From: Desulfomicrobium sp. UBA5193
GTDB taxonomy: Bacteria > Desulfobacterota > Desulfovibrionia > Desulfovibrionales > Desulfomicrobiaceae
NCBI GenBank assembly: GCA_002412965.1
Contig: DHWB01000002.1
Coordinates: forward strand, 304,008-368,007
DNA: 64,000 bases
Direction: 5' to 3'
In this document: positions 16,810 to 26,514 of the stretch, one piece after another
Layout: each line of letters starts with the position of its first letter
Numbering within the stretch: position 1 is the first letter of the stretch
Position numbers and translations under genes: made by a program
Notes under the pieces: model-generated
What the model was told of the DNA's origin: nothing
What the model saw: only the letters and a program-made list of their open reading frames with translations
Database searches by the model: none

Positions 16810-19317
16810 TTATGGTTCAGGGTGCGTATTTGTTTGCAGGTGCACAATGGCGTTTCCGCCCTGGGCTTTGGCCTGATAATTGGCTTTGTCACAGCGTTCA
16901 AGCAGGGAATTCGAGGTGTCCGACGGTTCAAGCAGGCTCATGCCGATGCTCAAGGTGACCTGCTCGTTATGCAGGATGCTGAATTCCTTTTGAATCCGCT
17001 GCGCAATGGTCAGCAGCGTAGCGGTCGTTGAATTGCTGGCGATGACAACGAATTCATCCCCGCCAAAGCGGCAAGGAAAGTCGAGCCCTTTGCGCAGCAC
17101 GCTCCGCAGGAGTTGCCCCAGCTCTTTGAGCGCCCTGTCGCCGCCATGGTGGCCGTGGGTGTCGTTGAAGACCTTGAACTTGTCGATATCGAAAAAAATG
17201 AGTCCAAGCGGCGTGTCGGTGCGCCGGGATCTGGACAGTTCGCGCTCGAGCAGGGGTTGGAGATGATGCCGGTTGAAGACTTGGGTCAGGGAGTCGAACA
17301 GGGCCTGCTCCCTGATTTTACGCTCAAGCCTGCGGATGGTGGAGATGTTGCGGCCGACAATGAGGCCGTGATCCGCACCAAAGGAAAAGCGTGAAAAAAT
17401 CAGTTCCAGTTGCAGGTGCTCGTCATCAAGAACAATCTGCACTTCCACCGCGTTCAGGCTTTGTTCCAGAAATTCCATGTCCCAGGCTTCTTCCTGCTCG
17501 TTCATGGGCCGGGTGAGCTGAAAAAGATTGCGGCCGGTCAGGAATGCACCGTGGCGACCCGATGCAAAGGTGATGGTTCCCGCCACATCCGTGGTCATGA
17601 CCAGATCCTGCATGGAGGAGAGCAGGTTGTTCAAAAAGTCCCGCTGATGCAGTGCCTCGGATTCGAGTATCCTGATTTCGGCCAGGTTTTGGACCATGGT
17701 CAATATGCTGGCCTGGGAGCCCTGGCGGATCTTGTAGCTGGAGATGGCGTAGGGCGTCGCCGGCGCATCGCTTTGAGGGCCGAGGGGACAATGGATGGCG
17801 CAATGGCTGTGCTGGTTCTGGTCGTGCAAAAAGTTGTGCCAGCCGTGCAGGGCCAGCTGCGATTGTTCCTGCGCCATGTCCATGCAGAGCCGGTCTTCGA
17901 GTTGCAAGGCTCCGTCCAGAAAGCAGGTGAAGGTCGGGTTGGCGCGCAGGATCCGTCCGTCCTCGTCGAGCAGGGCGACTCCGGTTGGAAGAATGTCGAG
18001 CAGTTCGGCCTTGATTTCCAGCTGGCCGACGGTGCTTGCCTGATGCTGGATGCTGCGGGCCAGCAGGCGTGCGTAGAGCGCCACCTCGGCCTTGGTCCAG
18101 CTTGATTCCGGGACGTCGGTCAGGCGCAGCTCGCCGACGATCGCATCTTCCGCCTCCAGCGCGAAGACAATGCCGGCAGGGGCTTTGAAGTGTTTCAGCG
18201 TCGGCCCCGGACTCGGCCCGCTCACGCCGTTCTCGTCGAGGACAAACCCTTCCCAGTGTTTGTTCGCAGGTGCCTGGAGGATGAGCTCCGCCTTGCGGCA
18301 ATTCCAGTTCCAGCGCAGGTGACGGCCGACGCAGGCCGCGATCGCGGTATTGCCGCCGGTCAGCCCTTCGACTTCCTTGGCCTGATAATGAAAATCCTGG
18401 ATGGACTGCAGGGAATGGGCATAGAGCCTGTTCTCCGGGTCGAGCTCCTTTATGTTCATGGCCGAGGCCATCTCGCTGAAAAGAGTCGTGCAGCGTTTGC
18501 GCAGCCCATCCATTCCGTCGGGTGGCAGAGCCTTGGCCTTGGTCAAAAGAAAATTCAACTGATTGAGGCTGTCCGGTGCGGGATCGGTACGGAACTCGGC
18601 CTCCGCCCACCGCGTTCCGAAGATGACGGCCTGGGTCAGGGGCGGGTGGTCAAAGACATTCTCGAGGTCATGATGCGCGGTGATGGCCGCGATCATGTGT
18701 TCGGGAAAATTCCATTCCTTGAGCAGCTCAGCCGTCAGGGTAGAGTGATCGGCCGGAATATGGGCCTGCCAGGACATGAAGGTCGGGCCGGTGTTGACGA
18801 AATCCGGTTGCTTGAGATGCGGCAGGATATGTTCCGGGAACGTGGCGGCATACAGGAGCAGGGAAAGGTCTTTGACCAGGGCGCAGATGTACGCGGTTTC
18901 CGCTTCCTTGGGGGCAAGGCGCTCTGCGACAAGTTCGGCGCCCAGGGCGGCCCAGATGATGATCCGCCAGTTGGCGTAGGTGTCGAAGCCGTTTTTTTCC
19001 AGGATCGCGTTCAGGTTTTTCTGCAGGGACAGGGACAGGGCGATGCGCAGGATCTCGTTGTCGCCAAGGATGATGGCCGCTCGCTGTAGGTCGGAGATCT
19101 TGCTGGACTGTCCGTAGTAGGGCGAATTGACCAGGGAGAGGATGGCCGTGGCCAAGGCCGGATCAAGCTTCAGGATGGAGGTTATGACAGCGAAATTGGG
19201 CTCCGGCCTGACCGCTTCCTGCAGGAGCTGGGCTGTGGCGGGAGAAAAGGTCGCTTTCAGGCTTGCACGCAACGAGGTTGCGAAGTTGCGTGGGGGAAGG
19301 CGATCCTGTTGTTGCAT
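16810..19317 (-). CDS. HDOD-PAS-GGDEF signalling protein (probable diguanylate cyclase)
   Basis: The 835-residue cytoplasmic protein starts with an HDOD domain (about residues 10-230), followed by a ~200-residue linker or GAF-like region, one or two PAS-like segments (about 445-660), and a GGDEF domain. The active-site loop RFGGDEF is intact near residue 752, so cyclic di-GMP synthesis is expected. The inhibitory RxxD site is degenerate (KGLD at that place), so feedback inhibition may be weakened. No membrane segment is visible. It lies two bases after the polyprenyl synthase and 21 before purL, inside the menaquinone gene run, which is an odd setting for a signalling enzyme. The signal it senses cannot be read from sequence. 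Confidence 0.88.
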   Translation of the reverse strand: MQQQDRLPPRNFATSLRASLKATFSPATAQLLQEAVRPEPNFAVITSILKLDPALATAILSLVNSPYYGQSSKISDLQRAAIILGDNEILRIALSLSLQKNLNAILEKNGFDTYANWRIIIWAALGAELVAERLAPKEAETAYICALVKDLSLLLYAATFPEHILPHLKQPDFVNTGPTFMSWQAHIPADHSTLTAELLKEWNFPEHMIAAITAHHDLENVFDHPPLTQAVIFGTRWAEAEFRTDPAPDSLNQLNFLLTKAKALPPDGMDGLRKRCTTLFSEMASAMNIKELDPENRLYAHSLQSIQDFHYQAKEVEGLTGGNTAIAACVGRHLRWNWNCRKAELILQAPANKHWEGFVLDENGVSGPSPGPTLKHFKAPAGIVFALEAEDAIVGELRLTDVPESSWTKAEVALYARLLARSIQHQASTVGQLEIKAELLDILPTGVALLDEDGRILRANPTFTCFLDGALQLEDRLCMDMAQEQSQLALHGWHNFLHDQNQHSHCAIHCPLGPQSDAPATPYAISSYKIRQGSQASILTMVQNLAEIRILESEALHQRDFLNNLLSSMQDLVMTTDVAGTITFASGRHGAFLTGRNLFQLTRPMNEQEEAWDMEFLEQSLNAVEVQIVLDDEHLQLELIFSRFSFGADHGLIVGRNISTIRRLERKIREQALFDSLTQVFNRHHLQPLLERELSRSRRTDTPLGLIFFDIDKFKVFNDTHGHHGGDRALKELGQLLRSVLRKGLDFPCRFGGDEFVVIASNSTTATLLTIAQRIQKEFSILHNEQVTLSIGMSLLEPSDTSNSLLERCDKANYQAKAQGGNAIVHLQTNTHPEP

Positions 19318-19319
19318 GG

Positions 19320-20300
19320 CTACTTATCCCGCGTCAGAACGAAGTCGATCATGGCTCCGAGCAAGTTTTTTTCCAGGCATTCGGGTATCACGGCCAGTGT
19401 CTGACTGGCGAGCGCCAAATAGGATTTGGCGGCGTCCCTGGTCTTCTCGGCGAAGCCCTGGGTCGTGATCTCCGCGATGATCTGGTCTTGCCGGACCGGA
19501 TGCAGGTTGACGTCTGTCAGCTCCAGGGTCGTGATCCGGCGAATGTCATCCGGCAGGGATTCGAGGTACAAAAGGAGCGGCAGGGTGAACTTGCCCTCGC
19601 GCAGATCTCCGCCCAGAGGCTTGCCCGAGGTGTCGGCCCTGGACGTGTAGTCAAGGGCGTCATCCACGAGCTGGAAGGCGATGCCCAGGTTCAGGCCGAA
19701 ATCCCTGGCCGCGGAGCGGACACGTTCGGAGCCTCCGGCGGCGATGACGCCAAACTCGCAGGCCGACTGAATCAGATAGGCGGTCTTGCCGGTGATGATC
19801 TCGATATACTCGCTCCGGGTGGTCCCTGCGTTGCGGATGGCGGTGATCTCCATGATCTCGCCGCTGGCAGTCTGCATGATGGCTCTCGAGATGCACGAGG
19901 TCAGGGCGGGGATGTCCGTGCGGGCCACGATTTCATTGGCCAGGGCCAGGAGCACGTCTCCGGCCAGGATGGTCGGCGTTATGCCGAAGCGGGTATGGGC
20001 GGAAGGCTTGCCCCTGCGTAGATCCGCATTGTCGAGAATATCGTCGTGCATGAGGGTGGCCGAATGCAGGAATTCAAGGGAGCTTGCCAGGGTGTGCAGA
20101 TTGTCGCCCCGAAAATCGAGCGCCCGTGCGAAAAGAATTGTGAGCATGGGCCGCAGGCGCTTGCCGCCGGCCTCCATGACATGTCCGGCCACGGGCCTTA
20201 CCAGGGCTGGTAGGGCGTCGATTTCCTTCTGGATGGCGGCGTTGATGGCCGGAAGTTCTTTGAGAAAGGCGATTTTAAGCTGTGCAAAGGCGTCGTTCAT
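19320..20300 (-). CDS. ispB: Polyprenyl diphosphate synthase (quinone side chain)
   Basis: A trans-prenyltransferase that extends an allylic diphosphate with IPP to make the long side chain of menaquinone. The 326-residue length fits octaprenyl/heptaprenyl synthases. The first aspartate-rich motif DDILD is at residues 86-90 with HDD before it and GKPSAHTRFG after it. The second (FQLVDDALDY) is near 210-220. GGKRLRP is at 46-52. mqnD precedes it with a 4-base overlap, and mqnB and ubiE/menG are close by, which supports the quinone role. Chain length cannot be read with certainty, so the symbol is by analogy. Confidence 0.9.
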   Translation of the reverse strand: MNDAFAQLKIAFLKELPAINAAIQKEIDALPALVRPVAGHVMEAGGKRLRPMLTILFARALDFRGDNLHTLASSLEFLHSATLMHDDILDNADLRRGKPSAHTRFGITPTILAGDVLLALANEIVARTDIPALTSCISRAIMQTASGEIMEITAIRNAGTTRSEYIEIITGKTAYLIQSACEFGVIAAGGSERVRSAARDFGLNLGIAFQLVDDALDYTSRADTSGKPLGGDLREGKFTLPLLLYLESLPDDIRRITTLELTDVNLHPVRQDQIIAEITTQGFAEKTRDAAKSYLALASQTLAVIPECLEKNLLGAMIDFVLTRDK

Positions 20301-21088
20301 GAAAGATCCCGAAAAGTTTGCAGCATGTTGAGCGCGGCCTGGCCTTGATGACCCATATCCAGACTGAATTCGTTGACGTAGGCGGCAATATGTTGTTCCA
20401 GCGTGGCCGCGTCAAGCTCTCTGGCCAAGGATGCGATAAAAGGCATGACGGAGTCCCGCTCTTGCCGGGCGTGGAGGATGCTCGCGCGAATGCTGCCTGC
20501 GATGGCGGCGTGCGTCACGGCACCAAGTTCCTGCCGGGCCAGGATGCAGCCGAGCGGCATGGGGAGGCCGTCTGTATGCTGCCGCCACCATGCTCCGAGG
20601 TCCGTGTGCAGCGCCAGCCCGTAACGATCGTAAACCAGGGCGGTTTCGTGGATGAGCAGGCCCGCATCGACCTCGCCCGCCCGCACGGCATCGACAATGG
20701 CGTGAAAGATCATGGGCACGGGGGTGAAGCGTCCGCCGAGGGCCGCGTTCAGGACGCACATGGCCGTAGTGTCCAAACCGGGAACAGCAATGCGCTGCGG
20801 CGTGCCGCGAAAATCCGCGCGGGTGACCAGCTTGGGGCCGTGCTCCAGGCCAAAAGCGCCGCCGCAAGGCAGGATAGTGAACCTGTCCATGAGACGCAGG
20901 GCCGTGGCCGCGCTGACCTTGATCACGTCCCAAGTGTCGGCGAACGCACCCTGGTTCAACTCCTGCACGTCGTGCCAGAAAAAACGGCAGTCGCGTCCGG
21001 CCGGAGAGGGCGTGAGACCGAGAACCCATGCCCCGAAAATGAAGCTGTCATTGGGGCAGGGTGAAACTGCGACGGTCAGGGAGGTCAT
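20297..21088 (-). CDS. mqnD: 1,4-dihydroxy-6-naphthoate synthase MqnD
   Basis: MqnD cleaves cyclic de-hypoxanthine futalosine to give 1,4-dihydroxy-6-naphthoate in the futalosine menaquinone route. The 263-residue protein has the periplasmic-binding-protein-like fold signals of the family: VAVSPCPNDSFIFGAW at the N-terminus and the block AGEVDAGLLIHE. There is no signal peptide, as expected for the cytoplasmic enzyme. GGAG lies seven bases before ATG. It overlaps mqnB upstream and the prenyl synthase downstream by four bases each, so translation is probably coupled. Confidence 0.93.
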   Translation of the reverse strand: MTSLTVAVSPCPNDSFIFGAWVLGLTPSPAGRDCRFFWHDVQELNQGAFADTWDVIKVSAATALRLMDRFTILPCGGAFGLEHGPKLVTRADFRGTPQRIAVPGLDTTAMCVLNAALGGRFTPVPMIFHAIVDAVRAGEVDAGLLIHETALVYDRYGLALHTDLGAWWRQHTDGLPMPLGCILARQELGAVTHAAIAGSIRASILHARQERDSVMPFIASLARELDAATLEQHIAAYVNEFSLDMGHQGQAALNMLQTFRDLS

Positions 21089-21777
21089 ACCGCTGCTCCG
21101 GTGAGGATGGGCAGGATGTTTTGCAGGGCAGCGAGGGCCTGCCGGAAGTTCCAGAGCCGCTTGTCCCTTTCTCCGACGGGATTGGAGACGGTTCTGATCT
21201 CAAGGAAAGGGATGCCCCACCGGTGCGCCGCGAGGGCCAGGCTGAAGCCTTCCATGTTTTCCGTGGCCGCATTGTGGCGGGTTTGGAGCATCTCGGCCCG
21301 CCGCGAATCTCCGCTGACTCCCGCCACGGTCAGGCTCGGGCCGCATGGCCAGGCTGCGGGCAGGACAAGCTGCATGACCGAGGCCGCTGCGACCGGGTCA
21401 AGCTCCACTCTGTTGACGGGGCTTAAGGACAAATCCGGAAACATCTGGTGCGCAAAGACTTCTTCTTTCTGTTCGACGTGATGGACGCCATACTCCGGCC
21501 AGATTTCGGCGCTGGCGACGCATGGAGTGCCAAGAGGATTGCGGAGAGGATCGAAGCTTCCGCAGATGCCCAGGTTGAGAATGCCCGTAGTCTCGGGGAA
21601 ACGCTCAAGCAGGGCTCCCATGCTCAAGGCTGCGGCCACCGGCCCGATACCCACAACGCAGGCCAGCAGGTCGCGTCCGGCAACCTGAAGCCGCATGTTC
21701 GCGGACGGGGGCTTGGGCGCCAGCCGGCTCAAGGCGCTGTGGCATTCGCGCTCGGTTGCGCAGGCCAGGATAAGCAT
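21085..21777 (-). CDS. mqnB: Futalosine hydrolase MqnB
   Basis: MqnB removes hypoxanthine from futalosine to give de-hypoxanthine futalosine. The 230-residue protein belongs to the nucleoside phosphorylase/MTAN-like fold: CATERECH at the N-terminus, VVGIGPVAAA, LNLGICGSF, and the nucleoside-binding block ATENMEG with the downstream RTVSNPVGERD. GAGG is eight bases before ATG. It is directly coupled to mqnD. mqnA and mqnC are not in this window. Confidence 0.93.
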   Translation of the reverse strand: MLILACATERECHSALSRLAPKPPSANMRLQVAGRDLLACVVGIGPVAAALSMGALLERFPETTGILNLGICGSFDPLRNPLGTPCVASAEIWPEYGVHHVEQKEEVFAHQMFPDLSLSPVNRVELDPVAAASVMQLVLPAAWPCGPSLTVAGVSGDSRRAEMLQTRHNAATENMEGFSLALAAHRWGIPFLEIRTVSNPVGERDKRLWNFRQALAALQNILPILTGAAV

Positions 21778-21791
21778 GAAAAATCCTCGGT

Positions 21792-23102
<1,311 letters not shown>

Positions 23103-23171
23103 GTATTCCTCGGCCCCAAGGGGCTGTTCGAATTGTGCGGGATGACGAAAATGCTCTGCCGGATATGCAGG

Positions 23172-23873
23172 TCAGCGCGGCTTTTGAGCCACGTGAATAT
23201 ACACGATTCCGGAACTCAGAGGCTCATAGCTCACCGTGTCAAACCCCGCGTCCAGAAGTTCTCCGGCCAGGATTCTGGCGTTGGGAAAGGCCCGGATGGT
23301 GTCCGCCAGATATTGATAGGCCTCGGGGTTTTTGGAAAAAAAACGGCCGATTCTGGGCAGCACCGTGCCCAGATAAAAATTGTACGCGCCTTGCCAGATC
23401 CGGGCCTGTCCGGTGCCGAATTCAAGAATGCAGAGCCGCCCGCCGGGGGCGAGCACCCGCAGGATTTCCCTGTAGGCATCGGTTCTGGGCAGGATGTTGC
23501 GGATGCCGAAGGCGATGGTCACCATATCCACACACCCGTCTGGCAGCGGCAGGGCTCGTCCATCAGCCTGGACAGGAATAATCGCGGGATGCTTGGCAAT
23601 CTTTGCTTTTCCCCGGCAAAGCATGGCTCGCGAAAAGTCCAAGCTGAACACGCGCAGCGTCGGATTCTGGCGCAGGAGCTCCACGCTCACGTCCAGGGTG
23701 CCAGCCGCAAGGTCAAGCACCGCGCCCGTTGGCCCGGAGCGGACGAAGCGTACCAGCCGCCTTCGCCAGTACACATCCTGACCGACGCTTAAGAAGTGAT
23801 TGAGGAAGTCGTACCAGACCGCGATATTGTCGAAAAGGCCGGAAACCCGCTTTCCGTGTTCATTCGGGTTCAA
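23172..23873 (-). CDS. ubiE: Demethylmenaquinone methyltransferase (UbiE/MenG family)
   Basis: This SAM-dependent enzyme methylates the demethylmenaquinone ring, the last step of menaquinone synthesis. The 233-residue protein has FDNIAVWYDFLNHFLS near the N-terminus, the SAM motif LDLAAGTLDVS (about residues 53-63), IAFGIRN and the LxILEFG-type block, all typical of UbiE/MenG. The start in frame is TTG at 23871-23873 with AAGGA upstream; no ATG or GTG gives a full N-terminus. It overlaps the end of the small upstream gene by 14 bases and opens the menaquinone cluster. Confidence 0.93.
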   Translation of the reverse strand: MNPNEHGKRVSGLFDNIAVWYDFLNHFLSVGQDVYWRRRLVRFVRSGPTGAVLDLAAGTLDVSVELLRQNPTLRVFSLDFSRAMLCRGKAKIAKHPAIIPVQADGRALPLPDGCVDMVTIAFGIRNILPRTDAYREILRVLAPGGRLCILEFGTGQARIWQGAYNFYLGTVLPRIGRFFSKNPEAYQYLADTIRAFPNARILAGELLDAGFDTVSYEPLSSGIVYIHVAQKPR

Positions 23874-24051
23874 CGGCGGAGTCCTTGTCAGGGGCGGGGG
23901 TGCTTCCGGTCTTGGTTACGGTGCGATAGACGTCGTCGTAGATGGGCTCGAAGTATTCGGAAAAATTGGAAGGCGAAATACGCCCGACTTCAATGAATTT
24001 AACGACAATTTCCTTGGCGACCTGCAAGGCTTGTTTCTGGATCTGGTCCAT
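23860..24051 (-). CDS. Small conserved-looking protein of unknown function (63 aa)
   Basis: The 63-residue product begins MDQIQKQALQVAKEIVVKF and has a predicted helical first half (VAKEIVVKFIEVGRIS), then SNFSEYFEPIYDDVY, and an acidic tail. A longer frame extends upstream, but it would run through the terminator hairpin, and ATG at 24049-24051 has a GAGAGAG tract just before it. I do not recognise the family. Its 14-base overlap with ubiE/menG suggests it is translated as the first gene of the menaquinone run. Confidence 0.6.
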   Translation of the reverse strand: MDQIQKQALQVAKEIVVKFIEVGRISPSNFSEYFEPIYDDVYRTVTKTGSTPAPDKDSAVEPE

Positions 24052-24080
24052 GACTCTCTCTCTGGTTGAGCTTGGCAACA

Positions 24081-24138
24081 AAAAAACCGCCCGGGGGGAT
24101 GGTATCGACCTGCTTTGGGGGGAAACCGGGCGGTTAAA
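24081..24138 (-). terminator. Hairpin terminator with large loop, downstream of the PopZ-like gene
   Basis: On the minus strand AACCGCCCGG pairs with CCGGGCGGTT (10 bp) around a ~35-base loop containing two C6 runs, then runs into TTTTTT. It lies between the acidic protein gene and the 63-aa gene. The stem plus U run indicates a terminator; the large loop is unusual. Confidence 0.65.
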
Positions 24139-24236
24139 AAAGAAAGAAAAACCCTGGAGCCCTCCCTTCATTTTTTAACATCCTAGCACAGCCCAAATTG
24201 GGAGTCGAGGGCTCGCGGACAAGGCTCTTGGGGAGG

Positions 24237-25793
24237 TCAGTTCCCCATCTCCCGCAGCAGGGTCTGGATCTCCTCGCGAATGATCTTGGCCGCCGCACTG
24301 GGCACCTGCTGCTTTACGTAGTCCTGCAGTTCGGTTTTGAGCGCATTGGCAGTAGGCGTATTTTTCACCTGGTCGGCCAGAGCATCCAGCTCCTGGCGTA
24401 GTCGGTCTTCGCGATCACGGAGCGTGGCTATTGTCGTGTCCTTGTCATGCAGAGCCTCCTGCAGACCGGCCAGCGCCAGTTCCTGGCGCTCGATGAGGGC
24501 GCGCATGGCGCTCAGTTCGGCATCCACTTCCTGAAGCGCCGAGGCCGGAAGGGAAGTTGCCAGCGCGGCCTGGAAGTCGGGCATGGAATCGAGCTGACTT
24601 TGCAGCGCGTTGACGGATTCCTGCAACCCGTCGACGCTGGCGGAGGCTGCCAAGTCTGCGATCTTGGATTCGACATGGTCCATGATGTCTTCGCGCAGGG
24701 CTTGCGCAAGCGGCAGGTCCCGATGTGACTGCGGCAGAAGGGCGAGTATCTGTTCGGCCTCCAAGTTCAGTGTCGGTTCGGGTCGTGCTTCCAGAGCGTC
24801 AATGCGGTTCGCGGCGTTTTCGAGCAGTTGGCGCATGCTTTCCAGCGCCGAAGATTGGTCCAAGGTGGAGAGCTTGTCGTCAACGACGTGCAGAATATCT
24901 TCACGCAGCGCCTGGGCCAGAGGCAGTTCCTGCGGCGACTGCGGCAAAAGAGCCAGAATTTGTTCGGGCATGATATCGAGCTTGGGCTCGGGCCGTGCCT
25001 CCAAGGCGTCAAGCCGGGCCTTGAGGCATTCAATCTCGGCGGTGGAAATTTCCGGGGCGGGGATCTCAAGAGCGGGCTGTATTGAGTTGGAGTGAAGCAT
25101 CACTTCTTCGGCAACCGCAGCGGTCGGTGCCGGTTGTTCCTGATCCTGCGTTTTCACAAAGAGCTGGCCGGTCAGTTCCAGCTCCAGATCCTCCGGAGTG
25201 GGCAGTATGGCAGCACTGGCAGGTTCCAGGATTGGTTCGCCCGCTGTCTGCGCCTGGGCCGTTTCGGGAATATCCGCGAGCAATTCTTCCGTCAGATCAT
25301 GAATGCCCGCGAGCGTATTCTCACCGTCCATGCCCGGAAGATCCAGATCAATCGATTCCGCAGAGGAGAAATCCTCCTTCTCTGGCGTTTCGGGCTGCGC
25401 GAAATCCCCGTCGAGAATTACGTCAAGCGCCGTGTCCTCCTCCGCATCCTTCTCTCCTATGTGCAAGGAGTCGAAAAGATCATCCAGATCGGACATGTCC
25501 ACTTCCGGATTGAATGACCCGACGTTAAGCTGGGCGGAAGATTGGACCTTGGGACGGGCATCCTTGGGTTCGTCGAACAGGATATCCAAATCAATCTCGT
25601 CTTCTGTTTTCTGGACAGGTTTGGGTTTGGATTCCGCGTCGCGGAGAAGATCGTCAAGTTCCTGGTCCAAGGTTTTGGCATCGACCGCCTTGTCTGTCGC
25701 GAAATCTTCGAAGCTCTTGTCCAGGGGGAGGCCTTCTTCAACGATGTCCGTCAGTTCAATGATATCATCCGTCGGGTTGGTGCTTGTGGTCAT
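24237..25793 (-). CDS. Acidic, internally duplicated coiled-coil protein with a PopZ-like C-terminus
   Basis: The 518-residue product is not assigned to a known family with confidence. Residues 1-~255 are very acidic and low in complexity (many DLDDLFD, DEIDLDILFD segments), probably disordered. Two ~70-residue repeats follow: one around LDALEARPEPKLDIMPEQIL, the other around IDALEARPEPTLNLEAEQIL. Both continue ALLPQSxxxLPLAQALREDI. A coiled-coil segment comes next (about 420-480). The last ~40 residues (VKQQVPSAAAKIIREEI) resemble the short helices that end PopZ and several deltaproteobacterial polar or chemosensory proteins. ATG at 25793 has AGGA about eight bases upstream. A scaffold or polar-organising role is inference. 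Confidence 0.7.
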   Translation of the reverse strand: MTTSTNPTDDIIELTDIVEEGLPLDKSFEDFATDKAVDAKTLDQELDDLLRDAESKPKPVQKTEDEIDLDILFDEPKDARPKVQSSAQLNVGSFNPEVDMSDLDDLFDSLHIGEKDAEEDTALDVILDGDFAQPETPEKEDFSSAESIDLDLPGMDGENTLAGIHDLTEELLADIPETAQAQTAGEPILEPASAAILPTPEDLELELTGQLFVKTQDQEQPAPTAAVAEEVMLHSNSIQPALEIPAPEISTAEIECLKARLDALEARPEPKLDIMPEQILALLPQSPQELPLAQALREDILHVVDDKLSTLDQSSALESMRQLLENAANRIDALEARPEPTLNLEAEQILALLPQSHRDLPLAQALREDIMDHVESKIADLAASASVDGLQESVNALQSQLDSMPDFQAALATSLPASALQEVDAELSAMRALIERQELALAGLQEALHDKDTTIATLRDREDRLRQELDALADQVKNTPTANALKTELQDYVKQQVPSAAAKIIREEIQTLLREMGN

Positions 25794-25889
25794 GGCGTGA
25801 TCCTTTCTTGGCGTTGGGGGCATCAGCTCTATTTAGCAAGAAGCCGGAGCGAGGGCAATGCAAGGTGCGGGCTATATGATTTCCGGACG

Positions 25890-25926
25890 AAAAAAAAGCC
25901 CCCGCCGCAGACCCTGCGGGGGGGGC
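25890..25926 (-). terminator. Rho-independent terminator of the cytochrome c3 gene
   Basis: On the minus strand a GC-rich stem (CTGCGG and G-rich arms against C-rich arms, loop GGT, plus 25898-25926) is followed by eight T residues, about 55 bases after the cytochrome stop. Confidence 0.85.
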
Positions 25927-25979
25927 AAACCAAAGGCCGGCCTATGCTTGTGCTGATGTGAAATCTTCAGCGCGGAGCG

Positions 25980-26408
25980 CTATTTGGTGTGACACTTGCC
26001 ACAGGCGGTGGGGCCGGTGGGCTTGTTTTCTTTTTTCAGAGCCTTGTGGCAGTCCATGCACTGGGTATGGAAAGCATTTTCCACCAGCTTGATTTCCTTG
26101 GCGTTTTCCTTGCCTCTTGCATCCAGGGAATCATGGCAGCCGGCATCGGTACACTTCTTGATCTTGCCGCCGTCCTTATCCATGGTGTGGTGGCAATCCG
26201 CGCACTTGGCGGCGGCATGCTTGGAGTGTGCGAAGGGTACAGCCTTCTGCAACACGCCGGGCTTGCCGTCTTTTTCCTTGACCTTCATTCCCTCGGGGGC
26301 TTTGATCACATAGTCATCTTTAGGGGCGTCGGCAGCGGAAAGAATCGGAGCGGCAACCAGGGACAGGAAAGCCGCACAGATCAGGCTGATCAACAATTTT
26401 TTTTTCAT
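25980..26408 (-). CDS. Periplasmic tetraheme cytochrome c3 (type I)
   Basis: Cytochrome c3 shuttles electrons and protons between periplasmic hydrogenases/formate dehydrogenases and membrane redox complexes in sulfate reducers. The 142-residue precursor has a signal peptide (KKKLL, then a hydrophobic run, cleavage near SAAD at 24-27). It has four c-haem sites: CADCH 69-73, CTDAGCH 86-92 (CX4CH), CMDCH 117-121 and CGKCH 136-140, with H61, H64, H74 and H114 as likely axial ligands. The sequence is strikingly close to Desulfomicrobium c3, including the C-terminal PTGPTACGKCHT. ATG at 26408 follows GGAGG. It appears to be a single-gene unit with a promoter and a terminator. Confidence 0.97.
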   Translation of the reverse strand: MKKKLLISLICAAFLSLVAAPILSAADAPKDDYVIKAPEGMKVKEKDGKPGVLQKAVPFAHSKHAAAKCADCHHTMDKDGGKIKKCTDAGCHDSLDARGKENAKEIKLVENAFHTQCMDCHKALKKENKPTGPTACGKCHTK

Positions 26409-26458
26409 CCTCTTTCTACCTCCAGAAAGAAACGTTACAAAAAGCACAAGCTAGGACG

Positions 26459-26488
26459 TATATATCGACGGTCTTGGTCTTCAGTCAA
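26459..26488 (-). promoter_or_regulatory. Candidate sigma-70 promoter of the cytochrome c3 gene
   Basis: On the minus strand TTGACT (plus 26483-26488) and TATATA (plus 26459-26464) are separated by 18 bases and end about 50 bases before the start codon. This fits a strong promoter for an abundant cytochrome. Confidence 0.5.
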
Positions 26489-26514
26489 GGACAGCCCTGA
26501 AAAGGTTTTGCTAC

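Noticed and set aside
16810..19317. Two-component function for the HDOD-GGDEF protein
   Set aside because: No receiver or histidine kinase domain is visible; only HDOD, PAS-like and GGDEF parts.
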